DNA from: Chondrus crispus
Taxonomy: Eukaryota; Rhodophyta; Florideophyceae; Gigartinales; Gigartinaceae
Assembly: GCF_000350225.1 (NCBI RefSeq)
Contig: NW_005178942.1
Span: 123,175-187,174, forward strand
DNA length: 64,000 nt
Reading direction: 5' to 3'
Within the stretch, counting starts at the first letter, position 1. Every line of letters begins with the position of its first letter. The notes below the pieces were generated by a model, which was not told where the DNA came from, ran no database searches, and saw only the letters and a program-made list of their open reading frames with translations. Of this stretch, positions 19,146 to 29,817 are shown in pieces. The translations under genes were made by a program, and so were the position numbers.

Positions 19146-22100
19146 TTATGCTCGACGTGGCGGATACCCTTCCTTTCGCCCCCACACCCGATAAATTTCA
19201 CCGTCTGGGAGACTCCTGTGTTGTACTGCTGAGTTTGATGTGGATATGAGACACATATGATCGTCGCTTTCTTCGCTCTCCTGTTCGCAGTAGTGCATAA
19301 CTAATGCCTTTCGAACGTAGCTTTCAAGCTCAACCAGCGCTCTTCTTTCGTTTTGTTGTTGTATTAACACGCGGTATCCATCTTCCTCCGCTTCGCACTC
19401 CTTCACTGCGCAATATCGTATTGTTTCCTGACTTTCTTTCCCACGAGCGTCCAGAGTCTGGACTTGAAATACGGCTAGCACCATCCAGAACCTTCTATCT
19501 TGATCATGCTCAGAATCTTTGTTCTCATGAAGGGTGAATGTGAGATCAGGATCAGCGGTCGAAACTACACAAGCCTGCAGGGCTTGAATCACGCTACCAT
19601 AGGATATAGTTGCCAGAACGGATGTTTGGTCCCTCTTTTGCCCGTCTGTTACTTTGCACCACTTCGCAGTTCCATATGTATGTACAGTTACGGAATGTCC
19701 ATGCTCTGCCCGGCCACTTCTAAGACGTATCTTGTGTTTTCATAAATGCTCTAAAAGCTCCCTTGCTTTCAACAGAAATGCAAGGTCAGATGATTGGAAC
19801 ATTTCTGAATATTGATCTCCGTCCGCAGTGTTTCCTAGGTTCATAATTCTTGACTTGTCTACGCGCCAGTCCTTCCTACTGAGAGACGATGATAAAAGTC
19901 CTTTCCGATGGAATCGAAGGTTCTGCAGAACAGGAGTTGGGAAGCAGTCCTGAAGCTTTTGTAGTAATCTTCCGGCATCCTGCAGCCCAGAACTGTCGTA
20001 GCCCAAGAGATTCAAAACCGACTTCGCTGACTCAAAGCTCCATCCGTTCTCACTGGTGCCAATGCCTGCAGTCTCAATTGCCAGACGAGTCTTCCAGTCG
20101 TTGGCAAGACGATGTTCCATAGCCTGTAATTGTGAGTTTTTCATATTGGATTGAGCCACCCCCCTCTTCAATGGCTGATGAGCGCTTTCAAACAACAATT
20201 CTTGTACATGTCTTACGCTACCGAGCAGTGGCAATGTATGTGTGAAGAACTCCAACAGTCTGTGAAGGTTTGGTTTGTCCAAATGAGTGGAGGCAAAGCT
20301 GTTTGTGCGACACAGCTTATCTACTCGAGATAGGTAACGAAGTGCCATATTCCGAATCTCCAGGAGTCTTTTGGTTCCTCCTTCTTCATTGTGTGTGTCT
20401 ATTGACCTCTTACCATCTATTCTTGATTCCGGAAAGTACTGCGTCCTGCTCACGAGAGAGGAAAACAGGTCGAGGAGGTTGAGAGCTTCATCGATAGTAG
20501 CACAGTTTCCGCTCACTCCCTCGCCAGTGATTTTGTGCACGTACCAAGTACACTTCATCGCTCGTGGTGCTACCAAGAGCAGGCAGTACATATAAGATAT
20601 CGTCATTGAATGTAGCACATGCTTGTCATGGTTGATTAGGCTTTCCTGATATATGAGATGTCCATCCTTCAAAGCCACTTTGGCAATCGCCTCAGCATCT
20701 CTGCGTACATCTTTTGGTAGCAATGTTATACAGAGATTCATGATGTCGCGACCAATCCCGAGGAAAAGATGATCGGGAGCCACAACGCATGAGCGATACA
20801 AATCGAAAACAGAAGGAACAACCGGTTTCCTACTGCCAAGTACACGAGGTACACGAGCGCGAACGTGTTGTAGTTTTGCAGAGAGTTGATAAAGTGCCTG
20901 CAAACTTGTCTCAAACGTATCTGCGTCATCCATTCCGAGGGCTTTCAACTCTTCCCTGGATAACTTGGATCTCCTCAATGCAGTAGCCCGGTTCTCATCT
21001 CTCGCGAAAGATGGATGGTCGGAATGGATGCGAGTTGTATAACAATACTTGCTTCCTTGAAATCCAGACTTGTCGTACCCTCCATAGCTGCATAAGTGAC
21101 ATGGAACATTGGAGCAGTGCCCTAGTAGGTCCAAAGTGTAGGAGACTGCAGGATAGTCCCCGACGTACCCGACGACATCGAGAAAAAGAACAACCTTCTC
21201 TCCTTCTGCGGTAGTCATCTCAAATCCCTTTTCTGTCCCCTCAATGATATCATCAATAACTGCCGCCAGTATCTCGTTTGTAGATACTCCTGGAGGAGTT
21301 AACCCGATGGGTCTGATGGCTCCGGCTCCGTTGCGGTTCTCCGGAGCCATACCTATTGGCAGCATGTATACACCACCCATGCTTCCCTTCTTTCCAATGT
21401 ACGGCGTAAATCCATCAGAGTACAGAAACATTATGTACACAACGTACTTTCTTCCATATTCAAGACGTCAACTGCTCTCCGCATCGACGCGATGGCCCTT
21501 GTCCATCGGATTATCATCCGCAGATACTCGTTTCACTACGATTTTGTCAAACATCTGGTTGTAAACCCCCCTATTCGTGCCAGTGAGATTCGAAACATTT
21601 CTTTCAGAAGATACAACCAAGCTGGTGGCGTATTCGTCATCACAGTTATGTCTTCTACACATCCTATACACAAGGAAGGGTGTTTGCGTGGGTTCTTCCG
21701 AATCTTCGGCATCTGGCTGTCCTGGAAGTGCAAGTTCGACGACCATGTCACTGGGAAGGAATGCCAGAGATTCTGGTCTCTTCATCTTCATCCTTTTGGT
21801 ACGCTTTGAATTAGACTGCTCCTGCGGTTCTGTCCAGTTCGGATCATCGTAAACAAAGAAGGAAGATACAACTGCATCAAAGCTCATGTTTGTTGAGGAC
21901 GTTACTGCAAACTGGGCTTGCATCAATCTGCCCTTCACCGCGTCACTTGTTTCGAACGTGATGTTAAGAAGGAGCCCTTTTCGAAGTTGCACCGTCAAAC
22001 CATCTTCGGTTGGAATCCGATAAACAGATCAACTCCCAGCCCTATCCTGTATTATTGGAGTGTCCTCAATATCCAAGAACCTTGGTACCTCGCTTGACGG

Positions 22101-22952
22101 ATCCATATCATGCCGTCTTCCTTGCACCATCTCTCGCAATCTTGCTGTCGAAAAGTCAAGTTTCGCCCAGTCGCTAGGCCTTACAATCATGGTAGGAGCG
22201 CTGTCCTGTGAGGAATACTTTCCAACGCCAGCCTTCGACCCAGACTTCGAGAAATCCACAGTAAACATTTCTACACGACAAGGAACGAAGAAGTTGGATT
22301 TCGCAAATGGACGAACACGTCTCTTCAGAGTAGATGTACTTGGCAGTTTGAGAGTGAGCTGGCTTTCATTCGGTCTCCAGTTCCTACAGTTAGCAAGTGT
22401 CTGATACGCAGTCTCGCCGAGACGTGTGCTCCCAGTTGCTGTTATCAGTGATGCAATATTTGTCCAGGTCAATCGAATTACAGCAGAAGCACCGTCGAAC
22501 ATGCTGTCTATCAGCTCTTCGCACCCTTCAGCTTCGTAGACAACGTCCTGCTCAACGCTCAATCCAATGTCTAATCCAGAAATTCGTTCGCTTTCTTCAC
22601 AACGGAGCGTGTCATTTCGTTCGGAGTGAGGAATTAATGGAAGTGCCTCCACGCCGTCATGCATCACGCCTTGTTTTTCTTGGAGGTCGCTTAAAAGCCC
22701 GTCTTTCAAAAGGGAAGCATAGGATTCTGATTGACGGTCTAGTAATTTGAATCCATCCCCTGGACGTTTTGCTGGCTTTGTAGACAGTTGCCTACATGGC
22801 CTTGCTCTTTTTCGATGTCTTTCAAGCTGAGATTCAGAAGAAAATGGTGCGTGCCCATCCGAAGTAGTCCCTTGTGATGCAACATCTTCGGAACGCTTTG
22901 CATAAGGTCCGCGTTTTTTAAGAACCCAACGACTCTTGCTTTGACGCCCCAT
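19146..22952 (-). pseudogene. CACTA/Plavaka-like transposase in one frame interrupted by three TGA codons
   Basis: One reading frame of 1269 codons, from ATG 22952 to TAA just below 19149, is broken only by TGA at about 22026-22031, at 21468-21470 and at 19740-19742; there is no TAA or TAG. The N-terminus is basic (MGRQSKSRWVLKKRGPYAK). The Tnp2-like core holds an Asp in YSDGFTPYIGKKGSMGGVY, an Asp in YVGDYPAVSYTLDLLGH, a C-x2-C in NVPCHLCSYGG, and a likely catalytic Glu in LLFESAHQPLKRG. The last ~190 codons form a separate C-terminal domain (YGTAKWCKVTDG onward). The enzyme would mobilise the 20-kb element. Either a lightly mutated copy (CGA to TGA at CpG) or a gene read through TGA. Confidence 0.7.
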
Positions 22953-23338
22953 CTGTGACGGTTTCGACCAGGTTTGCCACTGGAAGTGGGGCTGCAGTGA
23001 GGTTTGGCATGGACCTCGGCATTAACAAGACTTCAGCAAGCTTACTGCTCTACAGAAGAAAGAAGGTCTTTTGTTACATTTGGCGATGCATACGGTTGTA
23101 CCGTTAATATTAAAGCTTGGTTCAATGAATAGAAACGGTAAGAATGAGATGTTTCTACTCGCATTTTGATGTGATACCGCACGAAAAAAGCTCAATGGAT
23201 GGCTGTCATTAAGGGCAACCATGCAATACCGAATTCGGTAATTTCAAATTGAAATTTCAGAACCTATATTCTGCTATTGACACGTGCCCATGAAAATGTA
23301 ACTGATTTTCAGTCAGATGCCCTGCTCGAACTCAGAAA

Positions 23339-23370
23339 AGGCGGTAGTTTGATATATCAAACTACCGCCT
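23339..23370. repeat. Perfect 32-bp palindrome
   Basis: Both 16-bp halves match exactly; the left half is AGGCGGTAGTTTGATA. It lies about 390 bp upstream of the transposase start, inside the 20-kb element. Confidence 0.85.
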
Positions 23371-23424
23371 ACTGCATATATAGTTCCAGGACCAGATCCA
23401 ACTCTCTGCACGCCCCTCGTCCGC

Positions 23425-23702
23425 AGTCCTGACCCACCACACGTCTTCTTCTCTGGCAGTTTCATTTCCGCGAGTTGCGTGTTCGGTTGAAATCTCATGC
23501 ACAGTAAGTGACACCACTTCTGCCACAATCCTGACCCACAGGGCATCCTCTTTTCTGACAGTTTCATTTCCGCGAGTTGCGTGTTCGGTTGAAATCTCAT
23601 GCACAGTAAGTGACGCCACTTCTGCACAATCCTGATCCACCACACGTCTTCTTCTCTGGCAGTTTCATTTCCGCGAGTTGCGTGTTTGGTTGAAATCTCA
23701 TG
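23425..23702. repeat. Three ~102-bp tandem repeats
   Basis: The phrase TTCATTTCCGCGAGTTGCGT recurs at 23461, 23563 and 23664. Each unit also contains GTTGAAATCTCATG and CAATCCTGA-CCAC with small changes. Confidence 0.8.
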
Positions 23703-24590
23703 TGGAGACACGAGTGCGCTGCACACGTTGGGTAAGTGAGCGCTTTCTCTAGGCAATACCGTTTTGCGATTAGCTACAAAGCTTTAACGTACGTTCGCAC
23801 ATTCTCTAACACATTGAAAGTGTCGAAGAACTGTTCGGACCAATCCTCACAGCGTTCCTTGTCTCACTGCAGGTCAACCCGCCCATCGTCTAACTCAGGA
23901 TCAAGTAAGCCATCAGTACATGTAATGTGACCGTAACTGACCTCTCCTGTTATGTTTCTTGGCGTTGATTATTCTATTTAACGGAAGCGCAATGAACCAC
24001 TGCCGCGGTATTTCGGTATTTGGACGGGGTAGATGTAGTGTATGTAGCCGTAACAATACTCTTTGGTTGCTACAAATAAATGTGATGTGAACGCCGCTAG
24101 AACTGCTATCGGTTTCATCCTTCGGGATGGGACCGTTTCTGGACCAGTGCGGTGACATCACATTTGCAAGAAAGGCACTGGACTAACATTTCATTGACTG
24201 AGAGTAGGTCGCGGCATTACGTCTAGTGCTGCATTGGGGTTGCGAATGGACACATGTTGTCATTGCCCTGGAGCAGCAAAACATAGTCGTCGGTGGCTGC
24301 GCAGATGCAGCGGTGATCATCGTCTCATCATTACCTCAATGTAACAAAGTTTGGCCCTGCAAGACCTACTCTGTGTGCAGCTCCAGCCAACCATCTACCG
24401 CCACGGGCCAGGTAGAGCCGCTGTGCCATAACTATGCTGCTTTCTAGCCAATGGCGTCATTGGTAAAAAATGTGCAAAATCGCGACATGAAATCAGCAAG
24501 CGTTGCTACATTTATGACACATTTTTTGCTGGCCCGGACCAAAATATTTGCGCAAATTTTTTATTGCCTCAGATAGGCTGATTTGACCTT

Positions 24591-24606
24591 CCTGTGGTCA
24601 GTTTTC
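24591..24606 (-). repeat. Right terminal inverted repeat of the 20-kb element
   Basis: ATTTGACCTTCCTGTG, the exact reverse complement of 4549-4564, followed by GT as the target duplication. Confidence 0.55.
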
Positions 24607-24928
24607 CAAACGATCAAAAAGATTTCTCCGATGCCACATGCTTCTTGTTTTTATATTTATTTTTCTAATTTTGTTCAACTTGGGGGGTCCCGCCCAAGTA
24701 GTACCACCTCATAACACTTGAAGGGAACCAACCTGCATCCTTGCCTTTGGATGACCAGCAAAAAACTCACAACTGTAAGTACATACATTCGTGCAATTTG
24801 CATTTTTGTTCTTAACTACGTCCAGATTATGCACGCATTCTACGCATCTACTGTATAGTAGTGGTGCCTGTAGCAGTTCTAGTCGATATCTAGTTTTTCT
24901 TCAATTTTTCGCGAACTCACATCTTTCA

Positions 24929-25106
24929 GGGCCGTTCTTAACGACGAGCACGGTGTGCTAGCACGCAAGCACCCTGACATTTGGCATGAATGGATTGGTT
25001 GAACGGGAGTAAAAGCATTTCCAATAATTTTTTCAACCAATACATTCATGCCAAGTTTCAGGGCGCTTGCGTGCTAGCACACCGTGCTCGTCGTTAGGAA
25101 CGGCCC
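24929..25106. mobile_element. Foldback MITE, PIF/Harbinger type (178 bp)
   Basis: Long inverted arms start GGGCCGTTC and pair over ~65 bp (including GACGAGCACGGTGTGCTAGC), with a short loop around 25015. It is flanked by TCA on both sides (24926-24928, 25107-25109), the 3-bp TNA duplication expected of Harbinger. No coding capacity. Confidence 0.85.
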
Positions 25107-25300
25107 TCAGTGCGCAGTGTATGTACGGTACCGCCAATAATTATAGCCGCACCCCACAAATATGCATTGCTGGTAAAGGAATCTTACTTTGCATAAAAAA
25201 CTGCTTTGTCCTTGACGCATTCCTGCACGCCGAGTCCAAAACAATGCTCAGATTTTGAAACGCATCAATAGTTTGGAAGATATGCATCAAAAACCATTTA

Positions 25301-26512
25301 TGGGGTGACAGTAATTATAGAGTACAGTGCTTCTAAACAACCATAACTCTGGTTCAGTACTTCGTAGGGCCACCTTTGGCCATCGCACAGTCAAAGCAAC
25401 GCTTCTGCATGCTCCCTACTAACTTATCCAACGTCTCAGTGTTGATATTTTCCCAGCAGTCAATTATACATTCGAGTAGCTCATCGATATTATTAAACTG
25501 CCTTTCATGTGCGTACACTTTCCTTGCCAAGATCCCCCAAAAGGTTTTTTATAGGATTGAGGTCAGGGGACTTGGCAGGCCAGTCCATAACGTGCAGTTC
25601 CTCCTCTTCAAACCATTCGTAAACGCGATTAGCACGGTGTACAGCTGCACCATCTTGCATAACCGTCCAGCTAGGACCGAGCTCTTGATCAACAAAAGGA
25701 AGGAGATTGGTCTCGAGAGTCTGAATATACTTGAGCGCATTCTGCTTCCCTTCTAAAACGACCAAGTCATACTTCTTTTTCCCAGAAAACGCACCCCAAA
25801 CCATCACCAAATCACCCCCTTGCTGCCGCTTTGAAAAAACCTTTCTATCCTTTCGTAAGTAATGCCAATAAAACGCGAAGCCGTCTGGTCCGTCGAGATT
25901 AAACTTCTTCTCGTCAGACCAGACTACATTTGCCCAATCACCAGGCGTCCAGGTCACCGTATCTCGAGCCCAACTTTCTGGCGCGATTTTGTGGCGCGGA
26001 AGTATCATTGGTGCGCGTGCCATGCGCATATACCGAAGGGTGGGAGTGCTGCTGAGTATTGCACGCACGCGGCTGGACTTAACAGGGAGCTGGAGTGTCT
26101 TCACAAGTTCTGTTGATGTCATTTCTCCCTTGTGCGCCTCTCGGATCAGCGGCCTTTTTGCCTGCGCAGATAGCGTAGGCTTCCTCCCGCTCCTTTTTGT
26201 TGTTCCGTAGAGCTCGGGGGCTTTCAAGTAGTTAGCTACTACTTTTGCGGACCTGCCTAGATGCTTGGCGATGCGGCGTATCGACCACTGAGCATCATGC
26301 AGGCCCGCAGTTTTTCCTTTTTCTTCAGCCGTTAAGGATTTACCGCGCGGCATAATTGGGGGGTCTGTTGGGTACTTTTTTACACGGAAGGCTGCTTGTG
26401 TTGAAGCGTATTGTATTGGGCTTTTAACGCGCTAAGAACGCGACAAGGAGTCTTTCGGTTGCCGAGTTCTTGGCGCGAGAATGTACTGTACTTTATACTT
26501 AATGTCACCCCA
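25301..26512 (-). mobile_element. Tc1/mariner element (1.2 kb)
   Basis: Imperfect terminal inverted repeats of about 35 bp begin TGGGGTGACA at 25301 and, on the other strand, TGGGGTGACATTAAG at 26512. The left flank is TA and the right is TG, so one target dinucleotide has probably mutated. One transposase gene fills the element. Confidence 0.8.
25354..26353 (-). pseudogene. Tc1/mariner transposase with a late frameshift
   Basis: The frame from ATG 26353 (MPRGKSLTAEEKG) covers the paired helix-turn-helix region and the first two catalytic Asp residues (VVWSDEKKF; VMQDGAAVHRA). Near 25540, a one-base change in the run encoding NPIKNLLGDL shifts the frame. In the next frame the usual C-terminus continues (GILARKVYAHERQ ... 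GGPTKY) to TGA at 25354-25356. The third acidic residue is Lys (NPIKN instead of NPIEN). The protein is therefore predicted inactive for two independent reasons. Confidence 0.82.
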
Positions 26513-27247
26513 TGAATACACATGTATTAATATCTGCAAAAGTATTTATGCTTTGCAAAATCTGATTGCAGATTCGGACTCAGCACGCATTGTTTTATCA
26601 AGAATGTTGTTGTTTTTTATGCAACGTGTGCTGCGTGCCACAGCACGGCACAACTTGGGGGTGCGGCTATAAATAATGGCGGTACTGTACAAGTACAGTA
26701 GGTCTCAAACGCAGATCCTCGCTGCGTGCAGCAAGATTTACTTCACATGCAGAACAAAGGTAAAATATGTATGCACTTGGTCTTTACGAAGTTTCTTGAT
26801 AATCATTGGCCATCCTCAGTCTTTTCGAAAATTTCGTTATGATAAACTAGAACATGGGCAACTGTAAACTGATATCACTATTGTTCCGTTCCACAACCAT
26901 TCGGCTCTTCCAAAAATCTTCCGCAAGAGACGCACCCGAAATCCGCCACCTCCCTCTCCCATCCGCCCGCGTGAGAGACAACAGCTCATGTGAGCTGTTG
27001 TCTGTGTGAACACACCCCCTATTTCCAGGTGCACCACACAGTGCCACCCTTCTCACTCTCCCCCCCGCCACTTCGCCGCCCACTTCCGCCCAACTCCCGC
27101 CGCTCGTCATGCGCACTACACCCATCCATCTGACCCGCCAGCACTTGCCCCTTTCCCGTCCGTCCCGGCCCTCACTCACCCTTCCAGTACTCTCCCTGCC
27201 CAGTTCCTCCCCCACATGCCTCCCCGACTCCCGGGTCCAGCCGGCAA
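26513..27247. other. Intergenic region with a 28-bp palindrome
   Basis: No gene seen. It contains the perfect palindrome at 26976-27003 and, after it, a C-rich stretch that may be the 5' leader of the following GC-rich ORF. Confidence 0.45.
26976..27003. repeat. Perfect 28-bp palindrome
   Basis: Stem AGACAACAGCTCA with a 2-base centre. It lies ~245 bp upstream of the ORF at 27248 and could be a dimer-binding site or a cruciform. Confidence 0.8.
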
Positions 27248-27796
27248 GTGCTGCAGAGCACCTTCGACGCGATCGTGCGGGAGCACATATCCGATTTCGG
27301 CCAGACCCCTGCCGAGGCGGTGTCCGACGCGCGCGCCCAGCTGACCGCCGCGGGCCTCACGGACCAGTCCAACCTCTCGGACCCGACGTCGTCCGGCCCG
27401 GCGGACGTACAACAGCGCGCCGCGGAGCTCTTGGCTGCGCTGCGGGCAGACCTGGCCTTCCCGTGCGACGCAGTCACCGCGGAGCGCATCGCACGCCCCC
27501 TGCAGGCGGCGGAGGCGGCGCTAAGCAGGGCGGCGCCCTGGGCGGCGCACACAAAAGCCTGTGCACAAGAGGGCAGCAAGGGAGCCGAGAAGGCGGAGGT
27601 GGAAGAAGACGACGCGGGCGTAGCGCGGCTGCAGGATCTGCAGGACCAAGGCAACGGCGGCCGCGAAGTGCACGGCCAAGGGGCAGGCCTGGAGAGTTGT
27701 GCTACCCGGACGACGAAAGAGGGGATTGTGTTTTCGCGTGTGGACATTCAGGCGTGCTGGGATCATGGTTACGGCGTTTACGCACTACGTTTATGA
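27248..27796 (+). CDS. GC-rich fragment, possibly the N-terminus of an ARMC6-like armadillo protein
   Basis: 182 codons without ATG at the start, so it may be a 3' exon or a fragment. The beginning (LQSTFDAIVREHISDFGQTP, then AEAVSDARAQLTAAGL, then SNL) resembles the conserved N-terminus of armadillo repeat-containing protein 6 (QETFD..VRENIEEF...PEEA). The middle is Ala-rich helix. After about residue 115 it becomes Gly/Glu/Lys-rich and no armadillo repeats appear. A Harbinger transposase follows within 70 bp, so the gene may have been cut by that insertion. The family call is from memory of the motif only. Confidence 0.3.
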   Translation: MLQSTFDAIVREHISDFGQTPAEAVSDARAQLTAAGLTDQSNLSDPTSSGPADVQQRAAELLAALRADLAFPCDAVTAERIARPLQAAEAALSRAAPWAAHTKACAQEGSKGAEKAEVEEDDAGVARLQDLQDQGNGGREVHGQGAGLESCATRTTKEGIVFSRVDIQACWDHGYGVYALRL

Positions 27797-27862
27797 AAGA
27801 GAGCAAAGGGCAAGTGGCACGCACAATCAGTGAAGCGTCCGAGACACGCACGAGATGTAGTT

Positions 27863-29233
27863 TTAGTCGGACTCATCTGTGTGGTTGATGGATCTGAATT
27901 GCATCTCCACTCGGCGACGACGCTTTTTGCGATAACGCCTTTGCAACTGGCGCCGTTTTTGAATTTGAGATGTTGCTATATGATAGCGGCCGTTCTTCAT
28001 CGTCCTCAAAATTTTGGAGTCCTCAGCGCGTAGAGGATTCTTGTGTAAATGAAAGTTTGTCAGTCCCACACATAAACGAAAAATACTGTCATAACCCGCC
28101 TCACTCCATTTCCACTTCGCTGCCATGACATTCCAAAGACCACAAAGCCTTCCAAAAAAGTTTTCCACTATAATTCTATCGCTTGAAATGTGCCTGTTAT
28201 TAGAAACCTCGGCTTGCGTAAGTGTTCCATTGATCGGTTTTTTGGTCGGATGGATCACACGACAGAACTCCTTAGCCCCATGGTATCCTTTATCGCACAG
28301 TACAGCCCAATAGTTTGGGAACTCATTCGACAAGGGCCCATCATCCTCTATGTCATTTTCACCTTCCCCTTCACCTTTGCGAAGTTGTTTCGAGTGAAAG
28401 GTTAGCATGGCCTCGAATATTTTTAAGTCTGACACTGACCCAGGCTCGTGAGCGCTGCAACCTAAAGCAAGGCCATTTGGCAATACCGAGACCTCAGTCT
28501 TGTAGCCATACAATTTATGTTTCCCGCTATAGTACAGCTTGCCTTCCTCCACGCTGCCACTCGGGCGGAAACTTTGCTGGAATGTCACATCAGTGGCATA
28601 ACGCGCAGCAGGGTAGTTTTTAAACCCGACTTTCTTGCTCTGCATGACGGCCATTTTCCATTTCTTACCTTGATATTCCACATAGTGATGGAAGACCGGA
28701 TAAGAGATTATGTCTACAAATTTCATAATCATTCGCTCAAACGTAGGACCTTTCAAACTGAACATCTTGGCCAAGAAGTCCCATTGGCCTCCATGTTTTA
28801 ATACAGAGAGTGTCATAAACAGGACATCACGTGGAGTATGGGAGCATTTGCGTCCACGCCCTGCATTGTACCTCTCTTTGATGGCCTTTTCCAGGCTGCA
28901 CCAAGTGGAATGGAATTGTGTCGGACTGAAGTTGGTCATCTGTATGACGGCGGCAGCGCCCCCCTTTTCGTAGAACTGATCATAAATGGGGGACTCACTT
29001 TCCACCTCATCGTCCGTATCGACGGCGTCAGAGTCTGACGCATACTCCTCCAGGTCTGCACGGCGCTCCACGGCGACATCGGAGAGCAGGAGTAGAGCTC
29101 TTGCAGCCTGCGTGGGGGTCACAGATGCCATATTATGGCGCTTGTGAAAAGGTGTGGGGTCAAGGAGGGAGAGGGAGTGGATTGGTGTGGTTTTAGTGTG
29201 GTGGGGTGCTGTGCGGGCGTGCGATGTTGACAT
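27863..29233 (-). CDS. PIF/Harbinger-type transposase (DDE_4), apparently intact
   Basis: 456 aa from ATG 29233; a second in-frame ATG (MASVTPTQ) 34 codons later is also plausible. The N-terminal ~75 residues are acidic. The catalytic residues are in ATDVTFQQSFRP, in LCDKGYHGAKEF, and in IIVENFFGRLCGLW. The C-terminus is strongly basic (RRQLQRRYRKKRRRRVE), like a nuclear-localisation signal. It is closer to the IS5-like Harbinger branch than the protein at 210-1397. A candidate right terminus GGGCGGTC lies on the minus strand near 29268, but no matching left end was found. Confidence 0.8.
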   Translation of the reverse strand: MSTSHARTAPHHTKTTPIHSLSLLDPTPFHKRHNMASVTPTQAARALLLLSDVAVERRADLEEYASDSDAVDTDDEVESESPIYDQFYEKGGAAAVIQMTNFSPTQFHSTWCSLEKAIKERYNAGRGRKCSHTPRDVLFMTLSVLKHGGQWDFLAKMFSLKGPTFERMIMKFVDIISYPVFHHYVEYQGKKWKMAVMQSKKVGFKNYPAARYATDVTFQQSFRPSGSVEEGKLYYSGKHKLYGYKTEVSVLPNGLALGCSAHEPGSVSDLKIFEAMLTFHSKQLRKGEGEGENDIEDDGPLSNEFPNYWAVLCDKGYHGAKEFCRVIHPTKKPINGTLTQAEVSNNRHISSDRIIVENFFGRLCGLWNVMAAKWKWSEAGYDSIFRLCVGLTNFHLHKNPLRAEDSKILRTMKNGRYHIATSQIQKRRQLQRRYRKKRRRRVEMQFRSINHTDESD

Positions 29234-29817
29234 GTTTCCGAAAGACCAGAGCCTATTGTAAAAGACCGCCCTTTTTTGAACTGGACCGATAATTTTCGTA
29301 AATCATTACAGCTCAGGTTATGACAAAGTCGATCGAAAACAGATCTAGTGGACCTGACAATACGACGTATTCATACAAATATTTCGAAAGTACTGATATA
29401 CTGGATCAGTTCCAATTGCGCAGTACTTTTACTGTAGGAATCAATGTGATTTCGTGTGCGACAGGTGTTTGCACGAAAGGTCTAGTGGGTGCCTTGCCCA
29501 AGGCTATACAAGAGCTACCATAATTGGTTGTCGTCATGCTACTGTACAGTACCGTTTTGTGGATTTGTCAACTCGAAAAAGTCACCGACCCCTGAGACGC
29601 AGGAAATCTCTGCAATCTGTCTTCCAATCTCTGGCCCTGTCTGCTGTCTGTGGGGGGGGGGGGGCTGATAGATAAAGCCAACATCTCCTCTAAGTTAGGT
29701 ACAGCGAAGCGTGAGACTCTTCTGCAGTCACAGATATCTGCGTGTGTGTGAAAAACTTATCCTTTCTATCCAGTGTTTCTCATTGCCGCGCGGCTGCGAC
29801 CAGGGCGGAGCCGAAGA
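29234..29817. other. Intergenic region with a long G-run
   Basis: No gene seen. An uninterrupted run of about a dozen G lies at ~29650-29664. It probably includes the promoter of the phosphatase gene. Confidence 0.45.

Larger units (their letters stand above)
22953..24590. other. Non-coding right flank of the 20-kb element
   Basis: No gene supported. It contains a perfect 32-bp palindrome at 23339-23370 and three ~102-bp tandem repeats at about 23425-23702, listed separately. The rest up to the right terminus shows nothing I can assign. Confidence 0.5.
4549..24606. mobile_element. Candidate ~20-kb CACTA/Plavaka-like DNA transposon with methylase, ParB and dioxygenase genes
   Basis: Seen: a 16-bp inverted repeat CACAGGAAGGTCAAAT at 4549-4564, with its reverse complement at 24591-24606, each flanked on the outside by GT. 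All genes between belong together by position and style: a Tnp2/Plavaka-like transposase, a ParB-like protein in frame with a 2OG dioxygenase, a DPPY DNA methyltransferase and two unknown proteins. Known: CACTA-group transposons have short termini beginning CAC and make 2-3 bp target duplications. Inference: these genes are cargo or accessory functions of one mobile element. A solo LTR at 18207-18873 is a later insertion, so net length is about 19.4 kb. The boundaries rest on one short repeat found by eye. Confidence 0.6.

Noticed and set aside
19146-22952. TGA as selenocysteine, or a wholesale alternative genetic code
   Set aside because: Only four TGAs occur in several thousand codons while TGG is used freely for Trp, no SECIS-like element is evident, and Arg (CGA) fits all contexts. 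Kept only as a minor alternative.
15400-22952. Separate prophage or bacterial contamination as the source of ParB and methylase
   Set aside because: The genes sit with a eukaryotic-type transposase, a solo LTR of a local chromovirus family is inserted among them, and codon style is like the neighbouring region.
27109-27888. 259-codon Arg/Gly-rich ORF overlapping the GC-rich fragment
   Set aside because: Composition is typical of an off-frame reading of GC-rich DNA. The other frame has the helical, Ala-rich pattern and a family-like start.
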